This document shows positions 1 through 8,338 of a DNA stretch of 42,131 nucleotides, in pieces; position 1 is the first letter of the stretch, and each line of letters starts with the position of its first letter. The translations under genes were made by a program, and so were the position numbers. This DNA is from Flavobacterium branchiophilum NBRC 15030 = ATCC 35035 (lineage in GTDB: Bacteria > Bacteroidota > Bacteroidia > Flavobacteriales > Flavobacteriaceae). The notes under the pieces were generated by a model that was given only the letters and a program-made list of their open reading frames with translations, made no database searches and was not told where the DNA came from. Where the stretch lies: NCBI RefSeq assembly GCF_002217205.1, contig NZ_MUGT01000018.1, forward strand, positions 5,851-47,981, read 5' to 3'.

Positions 1-692
1 AAAAATCGTTGCATAGCTGGGCTACGGAACTATTTTTTTTGAATAATTTTAGCAAAAATGAACAAGTATATTGGACTATTTTATATGTATATTTGGTATA
101 AAAATACATCTGCGAAGCATATCACCGATCACAACTAAAAAATAAAATAAAGTAATAAAAATAAGTGCTCACGTACTTTTTAACATTTTAGAATATTTTA
201 AAAAGAAGACATCGTATATTGATAAACACCAAAAACAATATTAAAGAGTGAATAAAGTACTTATTTTTTAAATAGTTTTAGATTGCAATAAATTTCTAAT
301 GCTTAATTTGGGTTAAACAGGAATAATCAATTCATACAGATTCAATTAGAGTAACTCATAAGATAATTTAACTTCAAATCAGTTTTGAATAAATTTCATT
401 TGAAACAAATACTTTTCAACTTACAAAGAATGTTTATTTTTTTTACAACTACAATTTTCTATATAAGGGCGTGCCCCTCCGCAAGCTACGGGTCTGGCTA
501 TTCGTTCCAATCTTTTTTGGGGTTTTTGCGGGGTAAAAAAAAACCCGCAACAACCCCAAAAAAGGATTTCCACTGCTATCCCTCACGCAAAACAACTGCA
601 ATTAGCAACCATTATTTTAATCAAGTCTCTTGATACTATCCTTTTTTTTTATAATATTGTACCCTTTCAAAAATCAAACAAAACCTTTTGCA
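1..692. other. Gene-free left end of the window
   Basis: This stretch holds no convincing coding region. It is very AT-rich up to about 460. From about 485 to 590 it contains one copy of a dispersed palindromic repeat, listed separately. An 82-codon open frame at 385-633 runs through that palindrome and is not a credible gene. A box fitting TAnnTTTG lies at 88-95, but I see no TTTG at the right distance upstream of it and no gene after it. Confidence 0.6.
485..590. repeat. REP-like palindromic repeat, copy A
   Basis: A 20-base arm at 513-532 pairs with 544-563 with one mismatch around a short A-rich loop. The stem is flanked on the left by TTCGTTCCAATC and on the right by GGATTTCCACT. The same flanks around different stems recur at about 9.35, 11.9 and 34.4 kb. 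It lies upstream of the aldehyde dehydrogenase gene and codes for nothing. Confidence 0.7.
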
Positions 693-2045
693 ATGACTTT
701 TAAATCTACCAATCCTTATACAAACACCACCATTTCCGAACATGAAATACTAACCCAAAACCAGTTGCAACAACACCTTCTATGGGCCACAAAGGCTTTT
801 GATGCTTGGAAAAACACTACTTTTGATGAAAGGGCTTACAAAATGAAAAAAGTTGCCGAAATACTTAGAGCCAATATAAACGAATGGTCCTTATTGATAA
901 CCAACGAAATGGGCAAAATTTTGTCAGAATCCAAAGCCGAAATAGAAAAATCTGCCACCAATTGCGATTTTTATGCTGAAAATGCAGAACAAATGCTAAA
1001 AGACAAACCCTATAACACCCCTTTCTACAGCCGATCGGTGTATGACCCAACAGGTGCAGTTTTTGCCATTATGCCATGGAATTATCCTTTTTGGCAAGTT
1101 TTTCGATATGCAGCTCCTGCAATAATGTCAGGAAACGTAACGCTTCTCAAACATGCACCAAATGTCATTGGGTGTGCAAAAGCTATTGAAAATATTTTTT
1201 TGGAAGCGGGTTTTCCAAAAGGAGTTTTCCAGCAACTAACCATAGATGTCCCACAAATAGAAAATGTCATGGCTTCAAATATTGTACAAGGTGTTACTTT
1301 TACAGGCAGCGAAAGGGCGGGGGTTGCAGTAGCAACTTTGGCAGCAAAACACCTCAAAAAAACCGTACTAGAAATGGGGGGGTCTGATGCGTTTATTGTA
1401 CTAAAAGATGCCGATTTGGAAAAAGCAGCCACAATTGCCACCCAATCCCGAATGATCAATGCCGGGCAGGCCTGTATTTGTGCCAAAAGATGTATTGTAG
1501 TGCCCGAAATTGCAGATGATTTTGCTCATCTATTTGCTATAAAAATCAAACAACTCACGCAAGGAAACCCCTTACTCGAAAACACCTCAATAGGTCCATT
1601 AGCCCGATTGGATATTGCCAATAATCTGCGTTTTCAACTCCAAGAATCGCTGCAACAAGGTGCTCAATTAATTACGGGAGGCAACAGCGATTCTTGTCAT
1701 TTTCAACCCACATTGTTAGACAACGTAACCGACTCAAACATAGCTTTTCAGCAAGAAACTTTTGGCCCTTTAGCCACAATTATTAGAGCCACAAACGAAC
1801 AAAATGCTATCGATTTAGCCAACAACCACCGCTACGGATTGGCTGCCTCAATATGGACAAAAGATACAGAAAAAGCTTATAATTTGGCCCGAAAAATGGA
1901 AGCAGGAAATGTTTTTGTCAATTCAATGGTTCGTTCAGATTCAAGAATACCTTTTGGAGGCATCAAAAAATCAGGATATGGCAAAGAACTAGCAAGCATT
2001 GGCATCAAAGAATTTATGAACATCAAATCCATCATCATAGAGTAG
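693..2045 (+). CDS. NAD(P)-dependent succinate-semialdehyde-type aldehyde dehydrogenase
   Basis: This 450-residue protein belongs to the aldehyde dehydrogenase superfamily and oxidises an aldehyde to its acid in the cytoplasm. The sequence shows the cofactor-region motif MPWNYPFWQ, the TFTGSERAG loop, the general base in LEMGGSDAF (Glu about 227), the catalytic Cys about 261 in NAGQACIC, and the late PFGGIKKSGYGKE signature. The pattern LEMGGSDAF with GQ-x-C resembles the YneI/Sad succinate-semialdehyde dehydrogenase branch, which acts in the GABA shunt, but the substrate is an inference. An open frame extends 21 codons upstream to 630. I chose the ATG at 693 because family members start close to it and the extra N-terminus is an unlikely hydrophobic stretch. 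The gene stands alone, and no decarboxylase or transaminase lies beside it. Confidence 0.88.
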   Translation: MTFKSTNPYTNTTISEHEILTQNQLQQHLLWATKAFDAWKNTTFDERAYKMKKVAEILRANINEWSLLITNEMGKILSESKAEIEKSATNCDFYAENAEQMLKDKPYNTPFYSRSVYDPTGAVFAIMPWNYPFWQVFRYAAPAIMSGNVTLLKHAPNVIGCAKAIENIFLEAGFPKGVFQQLTIDVPQIENVMASNIVQGVTFTGSERAGVAVATLAAKHLKKTVLEMGGSDAFIVLKDADLEKAATIATQSRMINAGQACICAKRCIVVPEIADDFAHLFAIKIKQLTQGNPLLENTSIGPLARLDIANNLRFQLQESLQQGAQLITGGNSDSCHFQPTLLDNVTDSNIAFQQETFGPLATIIRATNEQNAIDLANNHRYGLAASIWTKDTEKAYNLARKMEAGNVFVNSMVRSDSRIPFGGIKKSGYGKELASIGIKEFMNIKSIIIE

Positions 2046-2072
2046 GGGAGTATCTTGGAACAAACACTTTTC

Positions 2073-2086
2073 TGTCATTTTGTCAT
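2073..2086 (+). promoter_or_regulatory. TGTCAT direct repeat upstream of htpG
   Basis: Two copies of TGTCAT, separated by TT, lie about 70 bases upstream of the htpG start. A direct repeat at this place could be a regulator site or part of a stress promoter. I see no clean TTTG/TAnnTTTG promoter nearby. The role is inferred only from position. Confidence 0.3.
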
Positions 2087-2157
2087 AAATATTATTTTGG
2101 TACTTAATTTGAAATACCAGTTTCAAATAAACAATTTAACTTAAAAAAAATAGTACT

Positions 2158-4044
2158 ATGACAACAGGAAAAATTAATGTTTCGGTAGAAAACATCTTCC
2201 CATTGATCAAAAAATTTCTATACAGCGACCACGAAATATTTTTGAGAGAGCTGATTTCAAACGGAACAGATGCTACCTTAAAATTAAAGCATTTAACCAG
2301 TATTGGCGAAGCAAAAGTGGAATATGGCAACCCTATTATCGAAATAAAAGTAGATAAAGAGGCCAAAAAAATCCATATTATCGACCAAGGTATTGGTATG
2401 ACCGCCAGCGAAGTAGAAAAATACATCAACCAAGTGGCTTTTTCGGGTGCCGAAGAGTTTTTGGACAAATACAAAGATGCTGCAAAAGACTCTGGTATTA
2501 TTGGCCATTTTGGTTTAGGATTTTACTCTGCTTTTATGGTTGCCGAAAAAGTTGAAATTTTTACTAAATCATACAAAGACGAACCTGCCGCTCACTGGAC
2601 TTGCGATGGAAGCCCAGAATTTACCCTTGTTCCACACGATAAAAACACAAGAGGTACAGAAATTGTTTTGCACGTAGCCGAAGATGCTTTGGAGTTTTTA
2701 GATGATGCCAAAATTGCAGGTTTATTGAACAAATACAATAAATTTATGCCTATTCCAATTAAATTTGGAACTAAAAAAGAAGCACTCCCAAAACCAGATG
2801 ACGCTCCTGAAGATTACAAAACCGAATTTGTTGAGGTAGATAACTTTATCAACAATCCAAATCCAGCTTGGACCAAGTCGCCTGCTGATTTGAAAGACGA
2901 AGATTATAAAAATTTCTACAGAGAATTGTATCCTATGCAATTTGAAGACCCTTTGTTCAATATTCATTTGAATGTTGATTATCCGTTTAATCTTACAGGA
3001 ATACTGTTTTTTCCAAAGTTGGGTGCCGATTTGCAAATTCAAAAAGATAAAATCCAGCTATATCAAAACCAAGTTTATGTAACGGATAACGTGGAAGGTA
3101 TAGTTCCTGAATTTTTAATGATGCTTAGAGGGGTTGTAGATTCGCCAGATATTCCTTTAAATGTGTCTCGTTCGGGACTTCAAGCCGACGGTGCTGTTAA
3201 AAAAATAGCAAACTATATTACCCGCAAAGTGGCCGACAAACTCAAATCGTTATTCAATGAAAACAGAGCCGATTTTGAACAAAAATGGAACGATATAAAA
3301 ATTGTTTTGGAATATGGTATGCTTTCTGAAGATAAGTTTTATGAAAAATCGGGTGCCTTTGTATTGTATCCTACCGTAGATGACACTTATTTTACCTTGG
3401 ACGAACTGAAAGAAAACCTAAAGGAAAAACAAACCGACAAAGACGGTAAACTCATTGTGTTGTATGCGGCCAACAAAGAAGCTCAACATTCTTATATAGC
3501 AACTGCAAAAGACAAAGGTTACGAGGTGCTATTGCTCGATTCGCCTATTATTTCTCACTTAATTCAAAAATTAGAAAACGATAACAAAGACCTTTCTTTT
3601 GTTCGTGTTGATGCCGATCATATCGACAATTTAATCAAAAAAGACGAAACAAGTATTTCAAAATTGAGCGACACCGAAAAAGAAACTCTTAAAACTGCCC
3701 TCGAAGCCATTGTACCCAAACAAACTTATACCGTTCAATTGGAGGCATTAGATAGCCAAGCGGCTCCTTTTATCATTACACAACCCGAGTTTATGCGACG
3801 CATGAAAGAAATGAGTCAAACAGGTGGTGGCGGTATGTTTGGAATGGGCAACTTTCCTGAAATGTATAATTTAGTTGTCAATACCAATGCCGATTTGGCC
3901 AATGTGATATTACATACAACAGATCAAGAAAAACAGCAAATCCTTGTCAATCAAGCCCTTGACTTGGCCAAACTGTCTCAAAACTTATTAAAAGGCGAAG
4001 CTTTGACAGCTTTTGTAAAACGTAGTTTTGAATTGATTAAATAG
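2158..4044 (+). CDS. htpG: Molecular chaperone HtpG (Hsp90)
   Basis: This is the bacterial Hsp90, a cytoplasmic homodimeric ATP-driven chaperone that helps fold and remodel client proteins. The 628-residue length is normal. The N-terminal GHKL ATPase domain shows LRELISNGTDA, the DQGIGM loop and GHFGLGFYSAF. The middle domain carries LNVSRSGLQ (usually LNVSRE; here Ser replaces the acidic residue). The C-terminal dimerisation domain includes a glycine-rich segment, TGGGGMFGMG, near residue 560. The ATG at 2158 gives the usual MTTGKINVSVEN start. A rho-independent terminator follows at 4065-4100. A direct repeat about 70 bases upstream may take part in stress control. Confidence 0.97.
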   Translation: MTTGKINVSVENIFPLIKKFLYSDHEIFLRELISNGTDATLKLKHLTSIGEAKVEYGNPIIEIKVDKEAKKIHIIDQGIGMTASEVEKYINQVAFSGAEEFLDKYKDAAKDSGIIGHFGLGFYSAFMVAEKVEIFTKSYKDEPAAHWTCDGSPEFTLVPHDKNTRGTEIVLHVAEDALEFLDDAKIAGLLNKYNKFMPIPIKFGTKKEALPKPDDAPEDYKTEFVEVDNFINNPNPAWTKSPADLKDEDYKNFYRELYPMQFEDPLFNIHLNVDYPFNLTGILFFPKLGADLQIQKDKIQLYQNQVYVTDNVEGIVPEFLMMLRGVVDSPDIPLNVSRSGLQADGAVKKIANYITRKVADKLKSLFNENRADFEQKWNDIKIVLEYGMLSEDKFYEKSGAFVLYPTVDDTYFTLDELKENLKEKQTDKDGKLIVLYAANKEAQHSYIATAKDKGYEVLLLDSPIISHLIQKLENDNKDLSFVRVDADHIDNLIKKDETSISKLSDTEKETLKTALEAIVPKQTYTVQLEALDSQAAPFIITQPEFMRRMKEMSQTGGGGMFGMGNFPEMYNLVVNTNADLANVILHTTDQEKQQILVNQALDLAKLSQNLLKGEALTAFVKRSFELIK

Positions 4045-4064
4045 AATATTGAACTATTCAAAAT

Positions 4065-4100
4065 AAAAGGCTGTTCCAATTGTTTTGGGACAGCCTTTTT
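4065..4100 (+). terminator. Terminator after htpG
   Basis: AAAAGGCTGTTCCA pairs with TGGGACAGCCTTTT, with one G-T wobble, around a short loop, and the right arm ends in a T run. It begins about 20 bases after the htpG stop codon. Confidence 0.85.
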
Positions 4101-4199
4101 GATTTTATTTCGTAATGTTCAAGAGATTTGTTTTTCTCACATTTTCAAAAACGTATGCTTTTCCGTATTCATTTTTAATTTTAAGGGACAAAGAAGCCA

Positions 4200-4233
4200 T
4201 AAAAAAACGGTTTAAAACTAGGTTTAAACCGCA
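4200..4233 (-). terminator. Terminator after tRNA-Met
   Basis: Read on the minus strand, CGGTTTAAA pairs with TTTAAACCG around a six-base loop and is followed by seven T. It starts about 25 bases after the 3' end of the tRNA. Confidence 0.85.
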
Positions 4234-4256
4234 TAAACATTGACTTTTTACATTTG

Positions 4257-4330
4257 TAGCGAGGACGGGAGTTGAACCCGTGACCTCAGGGTTATGAATC
4301 CTGCGCTCTAACCAACTGAGCTACCTCGCC
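4257..4330 (-). tRNA. tRNA-Met (CAT)
   Basis: The minus strand folds as a cloverleaf beginning GGCGAGGTAGCTCAGTTGG. The anticodon loop TTCATAA gives anticodon CAT, and the T arm is ACGGGTTCAACTCCCGT. The acceptor strands GGCGAGG and CCTCGCT pair, with G-T at position 1-72 and A as discriminator. The molecule is 74 nt and CCA is not encoded. The paired G1 and the stem sequence fit an elongator rather than an initiator tRNA. A CAT anticodon could also belong to tRNA-Ile with a lysidine-modified C, which sequence alone does not fully exclude. It has its own promoter and terminator. Confidence 0.93.
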
Positions 4331-4367
4331 TGGACTATTAAAACACTATATTGTTTTAATTCGAGTG

Positions 4368-4398
4368 CAAAGATACTATTTTTTTTGTATGATACAAA
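4368..4398 (-). promoter_or_regulatory. Promoter of tRNA-Met
   Basis: On the minus strand a TTTG box (4395-4398) lies 19 bases from TATCTTTG (4368-4375). This is the standard Bacteroidota promoter spacing. Between it and the tRNA lies a 9-bp palindrome (4337-4345 with 4352-4360) that may help 5' processing. Confidence 0.75.
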
Positions 4399-4485
4399 TA
4401 AATTTGCAACAAAAAAAATATTTTTTGAAAAAGGCTTTTTTTTGAAAAAAAATATTTATATTTCGCCCAAAATTATTTGATTACA

Positions 4486-4878
4486 ATGAACCCAAAACTA
4501 CGTTACGAATTAGAATTGTCTATTAATGCTTCGCCACAATTGCTCTACCAATACATTTCAACACCTTCGGGTTTGTCTGAATGGTTTGCAGATAATGTGC
4601 ATTCTAGAGGCGAATACTATACATTTATATGGGATAGTTCCGAAGAAAAAGCCCGATTGGCCTCCAAAAAAACAGGCGAAAGAGTAAAATTCAAATGGCT
4701 CGACGAACAAAACAAAGACACCGATTTGTTTTTTGAATTGAAAATTTTGGAAGACGAAATTACCAAAGATGTATCCATTTTAGTAACCGATTTTGCTTTT
4801 GAAGACGAAATTGAAGCCTCTAAACAATTGTGGCAAAATCAAATTGCCGACCTCAAACATGTGATAGGTTCGGTTTGA
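4486..4878 (+). CDS. START-like domain protein (SRPBCC superfamily)
   Basis: This 130-residue cytoplasmic protein has the helix-grip START-like fold seen in AHSA1-type and polyketide-cyclase-type proteins. Its opening, YELELSINASPQLLYQYIST, then SGLSEWFADNV, is characteristic of a small family that is common in Bacteroidota. The fold usually forms a hydrophobic ligand pocket, but no ligand or partner is known to me for this family. The ATG at 4486 is preferred over an in-frame TTG three codons earlier because it gives the family's normal N-terminus. Its last codons overlap the TTTG box of the promoter for the next gene, so the aminotransferase can be transcribed independently. Confidence 0.85.
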   Translation: MNPKLRYELELSINASPQLLYQYISTPSGLSEWFADNVHSRGEYYTFIWDSSEEKARLASKKTGERVKFKWLDEQNKDTDLFFELKILEDEITKDVSILVTDFAFEDEIEASKQLWQNQIADLKHVIGSV

Positions 4879-4904
4879 TAGTTGCTTTTTTTATAGTACC
4901 TTTG
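4874..4904 (+). promoter_or_regulatory. Promoter of the class IV aminotransferase gene
   Basis: TTTG at 4874-4877 is followed after exactly 19 bases by TACCTTTG at 4897-4904. This matches the TTTG/TAnnTTTG consensus fully. It lies 30 bases before the next start codon and overlaps the end of the START-like gene. Confidence 0.8.
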
Positions 4905-4933
4905 CCTTAATTTTTAATTAAGAAAGGAATTTT

Positions 4934-5785
4934 ATGGTCAATAGTAATGGAAATATTGTGGCTTCAAACAGCGAATTGTTGCATCAAAACAGGGCTTTTT
5001 TGTATGGAGATGCCGTATTTGAAACCTTAAAAATAGTCAATCATAGTATATTATTTTGGGAAGATCATTATTTTAGACTAATGGCCACCATGCGGATTGT
5101 TAGGATGGAAATTCCAATGAATTTTACCATGGAATATCTTGAAAATCAAATTTTAAGTCTTGTTCAGGCTAAAAACATTACTAATGCAGCAAGAGCCAGA
5201 ATCACGGTTTATAGAGCGTCTCCTGGTTTTTATTTGCCCGAAACAAATGATGTTGGTTTTGTCATTCAAGTGGCCGAAATACCGCATAGTCAATACCAAT
5301 GGAATTCGTCCAAATATGAAGTAGATTTGTATAAAGATTTTTATATATCTAAGCAATTGATTTCAAATTTAAAAACAACCAATAAAATCATCCATATTAC
5401 AGGCAGTATTTTTGCAAAAGAAAACGATTTGGATAATTGCTTATTGCTCAACGAATCTAAACAGGTTACAGAGGCACTTCAAGGTAATGTTTTTGTATAT
5501 ATAAACCAAGTTTTGAAAACACCTCCATTGTCCGAAGGCTGTTTGAATGGTGTGATGCGAAAAAATATCATTTCATTGCTTCAAAAAAATCAATTGCTAC
5601 CTATAGAAGAATCGCCAATATCTCCTTTTGAATTGCAAAAAGCTGATGAAATTTTCATCACAAACGTAGTTCAGGGCATCCAACCTATCACACATTATAG
5701 GAAAAAAACTTTTGGAAATTCGTTAGCAATCAGGCTAATAGAAATGCTAAACAACCATGTTCAAACACCATCAAAAGACGTGTAA
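4934..5785 (+). CDS. Class IV (fold type IV) PLP aminotransferase
   Basis: This 283-residue PLP enzyme belongs to the family of branched-chain aminotransferase, D-amino-acid aminotransferase and aminodeoxychorismate lyase (PabC). The sequence shows AFLYGDAVFETLK near the N-terminus, the ARITVYR strand, the PLP-binding Lys about 147 in NLKTTNK, the VTEALQGNVFV segment and the SPISPFELQKADEIFITNV substrate-loop region. The exact reaction cannot be assigned. Folate synthesis (PabC role) is one possibility, since folP lies about 27 kb away, but the two are not linked in one operon. It has its own promoter. Confidence 0.85.
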   Translation: MVNSNGNIVASNSELLHQNRAFLYGDAVFETLKIVNHSILFWEDHYFRLMATMRIVRMEIPMNFTMEYLENQILSLVQAKNITNAARARITVYRASPGFYLPETNDVGFVIQVAEIPHSQYQWNSSKYEVDLYKDFYISKQLISNLKTTNKIIHITGSIFAKENDLDNCLLLNESKQVTEALQGNVFVYINQVLKTPPLSEGCLNGVMRKNIISLLQKNQLLPIEESPISPFELQKADEIFITNVVQGIQPITHYRKKTFGNSLAIRLIEMLNNHVQTPSKDV

Positions 5786-5838
5786 ATTTATTCCATAGTT
5801 TCTCTAATAGCTTCAAGCTTTTTTTCGATAAATTGTAC

Positions 5839-5846
5839 TAAATTTG
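5839..5846 (+). promoter_or_regulatory. Probable -7 box for mutL
   Basis: TAAATTTG matches the TAnnTTTG consensus 28 bases before the mutL start. No TTTG is visible at 17-23 bases upstream, so only half of the promoter is recognisable. Confidence 0.45.
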
Positions 5847-5873
5847 CCATTCTAAAAACAAAAAACATAAATC

Positions 5874-7706
5874 ATGTCGAGCGTTATTCAATTACTTCCA
5901 GATCATGTGGCCAATCAAATTGCTGCTGGAGAGGTTGTGCAACGGCCTGCTTCGGTTGTAAAAGAACTTTTAGAAAATGCTGTAGATGCCAAAGCCTCAG
6001 ACATCAAACTGATCATCAAAGAGGCTGGAAAAACATTAATTCAAGTGGTGGACAACGGACAAGGAATGAATGTTACCGATGCAAGAATGTGTTTTGAAAG
6101 ACATGCAACATCTAAAATTCGATTGGCAGAAGATTTATTTTCCTTGCATACCAAGGGGTTTCGGGGCGAAGCTTTGGCCTCTATAGCAGCCATTGCTCAT
6201 GTAGAGTTAAAAACAAAACCAGACCAAAACGAACTGGGTACACATATTATTATCGAAGGCAGTAAATTTATAGCACAAGAATCGGCGGTTTTGCCTATTG
6301 GCACTTCATTTGCAGTAAAAAATTTATTCTTTAACATACCTGCTCGAAGAAATTTTTTAAAATCAGATGTTATAGAACACCGTCATATTGTAGATGAGTT
6401 TCAGCGGGTTGCTATGGCCCATCCCAATATTCATTTTAGTTTTTTTCATAACGGTAGTGAATTGTACAATTTACCAAAATCAAATTTACGACAACGAATT
6501 GTTAATATTTTTGCAGGAAAAACAAACGAAAAATTAGTTCCTATTATTGAAGATACAGAAATTGTGTGTTTGCAAGGATTTGTTGCTAAACCAGAATATG
6601 CCAAAAAATCGAAAAACGAACAATTTTTCTTTGTGAACAACCGATATATCAAAAGTGGTTATTTGCACCATGCAGTCATGTCGGCTTTTGATGGACTTTT
6701 GCCCAATGGGGCTCAACCAAGTTATTTCATATATTTGGAGGTACCCCCACATTCTATTGATATCAATATCCATCCAACAAAAACCGAAATCAAATTTGAC
6801 GACGAAAAGGCATTATATGCCATTTTGCGATCGGCAATCAAGCACAGTTTAGGACAATTTAATGTGTCGCCCATTTTAGATTTTGAAAGGGATGCCAATT
6901 TGGACACGCCTTATCATTACAAAGATTTGGAAGCTCAAATCCCTACGGTTGAAATAGATAGCAATTATAACCCTTTTCAAAACAGCAATAAAACACAACC
7001 TCTTTTGCCCCTAAAAAGGCAAGTGGCTGCCAATTGGGAAAGTTTATACATTGGTACAACAGAGCAAGCTTTTGATAGTCATGCAATGCTATATGAAGAA
7101 GAAGAAGTAGCAGCCTCGTTGTTTGACGAGGATATTGCCGAAAAATCTTTGCAACTCACTTATCAATTAAATAAAAAATACATCATCAGCCCTCTAAAAT
7201 CAGGTATGGTAATTGTAGATCAGCAAAGGGCCCATCAAAGAATATTATACGAAGAATTTCTGTCTAATATGACTGTAAATCAAGCAGCTAGCCAACAGTT
7301 GCTATTTCCTTTAAATTTATTTTATTCTACAAATGAATTGACCATTTTGTCCGAAGTAAAACTTGCATTGCAACATTCAGGTTTTCTTTTTGATGAAAAC
7401 GTAACAGACAGCGTGGTCATTTTAGGATTGCCTGTCAATGTTTCCGAATCCGAAGCCTCCATCGTTTTGGAACAATTATTGCAAGACATGCAAAACGAAA
7501 TACCCGAAAATAGTTTCAGTCAAAACGATATGATTGCAAAATCAATGTCCAAAAGCTTGGGCATCAAAACAGGAAAATATTTAACAGAAAAAGAACAAGA
7601 AAATATCATCAATATGTTATTTGCTTGCAAAGAGCCCAACATGTCTCCTTTTAATAAACCAACATATATTACCATGAGAGTGGAAGATATTGATAAAAAA
7701 TTTTAA
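5874..7706 (+). CDS. mutL: DNA mismatch repair protein MutL
   Basis: MutL links mismatch recognition by MutS to strand removal. The 610-residue protein starts with a GHKL ATPase domain: NQIAAGEVVQRP, ELLENAVDA, the DNGQGM loop, RHATSKI and GFRGEALASI. A variable linker covers roughly 335-430, and the C-terminal dimerisation domain follows. The C-terminal domain is unusual because the endonuclease motif DQHA-x2-E is replaced by DQQRAHQ, the cysteine of the ACR motif is missing (MSKSLGIK), and the CPHGRP motif reads MSPFNKP. The protein is therefore probably a nuclease-free MutL. The next gene starts seven bases after the stop, so mutL and the first rhomboid gene are probably co-transcribed. 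Confidence 0.97.
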   Translation: MSSVIQLLPDHVANQIAAGEVVQRPASVVKELLENAVDAKASDIKLIIKEAGKTLIQVVDNGQGMNVTDARMCFERHATSKIRLAEDLFSLHTKGFRGEALASIAAIAHVELKTKPDQNELGTHIIIEGSKFIAQESAVLPIGTSFAVKNLFFNIPARRNFLKSDVIEHRHIVDEFQRVAMAHPNIHFSFFHNGSELYNLPKSNLRQRIVNIFAGKTNEKLVPIIEDTEIVCLQGFVAKPEYAKKSKNEQFFFVNNRYIKSGYLHHAVMSAFDGLLPNGAQPSYFIYLEVPPHSIDINIHPTKTEIKFDDEKALYAILRSAIKHSLGQFNVSPILDFERDANLDTPYHYKDLEAQIPTVEIDSNYNPFQNSNKTQPLLPLKRQVAANWESLYIGTTEQAFDSHAMLYEEEEVAASLFDEDIAEKSLQLTYQLNKKYIISPLKSGMVIVDQQRAHQRILYEEFLSNMTVNQAASQQLLFPLNLFYSTNELTILSEVKLALQHSGFLFDENVTDSVVILGLPVNVSESEASIVLEQLLQDMQNEIPENSFSQNDMIAKSMSKSLGIKTGKYLTEKEQENIINMLFACKEPNMSPFNKPTYITMRVEDIDKKF

Positions 7707-7712
7707 AAAACT

Positions 7713-8315
7713 ATGATGCCAATTACCGAAACCGTTAAACATTTGATCATCATCAATGTATTGATTTTTCTCTGTATGCTCTTGTCCATCTATCCACAAG
7801 CTTTGGAAGTATTTGGTTTATATGGATTTCAAGACCCCAATTTTAGGTGGTTTCAGTTGTTTACCAATATGTTTGTAAACGGCAATATATTACAAATATT
7901 ATTCAATATGTACGCTTTGTATTCCTTAGGTTCAACCCTAGAACATTTTTGGGGACAACACAAATTCATGTTTTTCTATATTTCATGTGGCATAGGAGCA
8001 GGACTTATTAGCAATGTCATCAATCAAGTCTTTCAAATCAATCCCATCTCGTTTGTATATGGATCTACAGGTGCTATTTTTGGATTGTTAATTGCCTTCG
8101 GATTCATGTTTCCCGAAGCGGGTTTGATGTTCTTTTTTATTCCATATCCCATAAAAGCGAAATATTTTATTCCAGGTATTATTGCGCTCGATTTGGTTTT
8201 TTCCTTCGGACTAGGCCCCATCATCCATGGCGATGGTAGGTTTGAACATATTGGAGGGGCTTTAGTAGGATTTATCATGATGAGTTTTTGGAAAAAAAAT
8301 CAATACAAAAATTAG
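7713..8315 (+). CDS. Rhomboid family intramembrane serine protease (first copy)
   Basis: This 200-residue integral membrane protein has about six hydrophobic segments. It carries the rhomboid catalytic pair: Ser in VYGSTGAIFG (GxSx) and His in HIGGALVGF. Rhomboids cut substrate proteins within or next to their membrane segments, and the substrate here is unknown. Family members usually have a His in the loop after the first helix (F-x-H-G). Here the equivalent stretch reads MFVNGN, so Asn replaces that conserved but non-essential His. Two ATG codons lie in tandem at 7713 and 7716 and either may start. The stop lies inside a long frame that feeds directly into a second rhomboid gene. Confidence 0.9.
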   Translation: MMPITETVKHLIIINVLIFLCMLLSIYPQALEVFGLYGFQDPNFRWFQLFTNMFVNGNILQILFNMYALYSLGSTLEHFWGQHKFMFFYISCGIGAGLISNVINQVFQINPISFVYGSTGAIFGLLIAFGFMFPEAGLMFFFIPYPIKAKYFIPGIIALDLVFSFGLGPIIHGDGRFEHIGGALVGFIMMSFWKKNQYKN

Positions 8316-8338
8316 AATTTCACCTAATAATCAACAGC

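Noticed and set aside
385..633. 82-codon open frame at the left end
   Set aside because: It runs straight through palindromic repeat copy A, has no family resemblance and starts from a TTG-like context in non-coding DNA.
1082..1486. 134-codon minus-strand frame inside the aldehyde dehydrogenase gene
   Set aside because: It is a shadow of the plus-strand gene, which carries the full catalytic motifs.
5788..5850. 20-codon minus-strand frame between the aminotransferase gene and mutL (MANLVQFIEKKLEAIRETME)
   Set aside because: It reads like an amphipathic helix, but it is very short, overlaps the probable mutL -7 box and has no support from context. Possibly a gene remnant.
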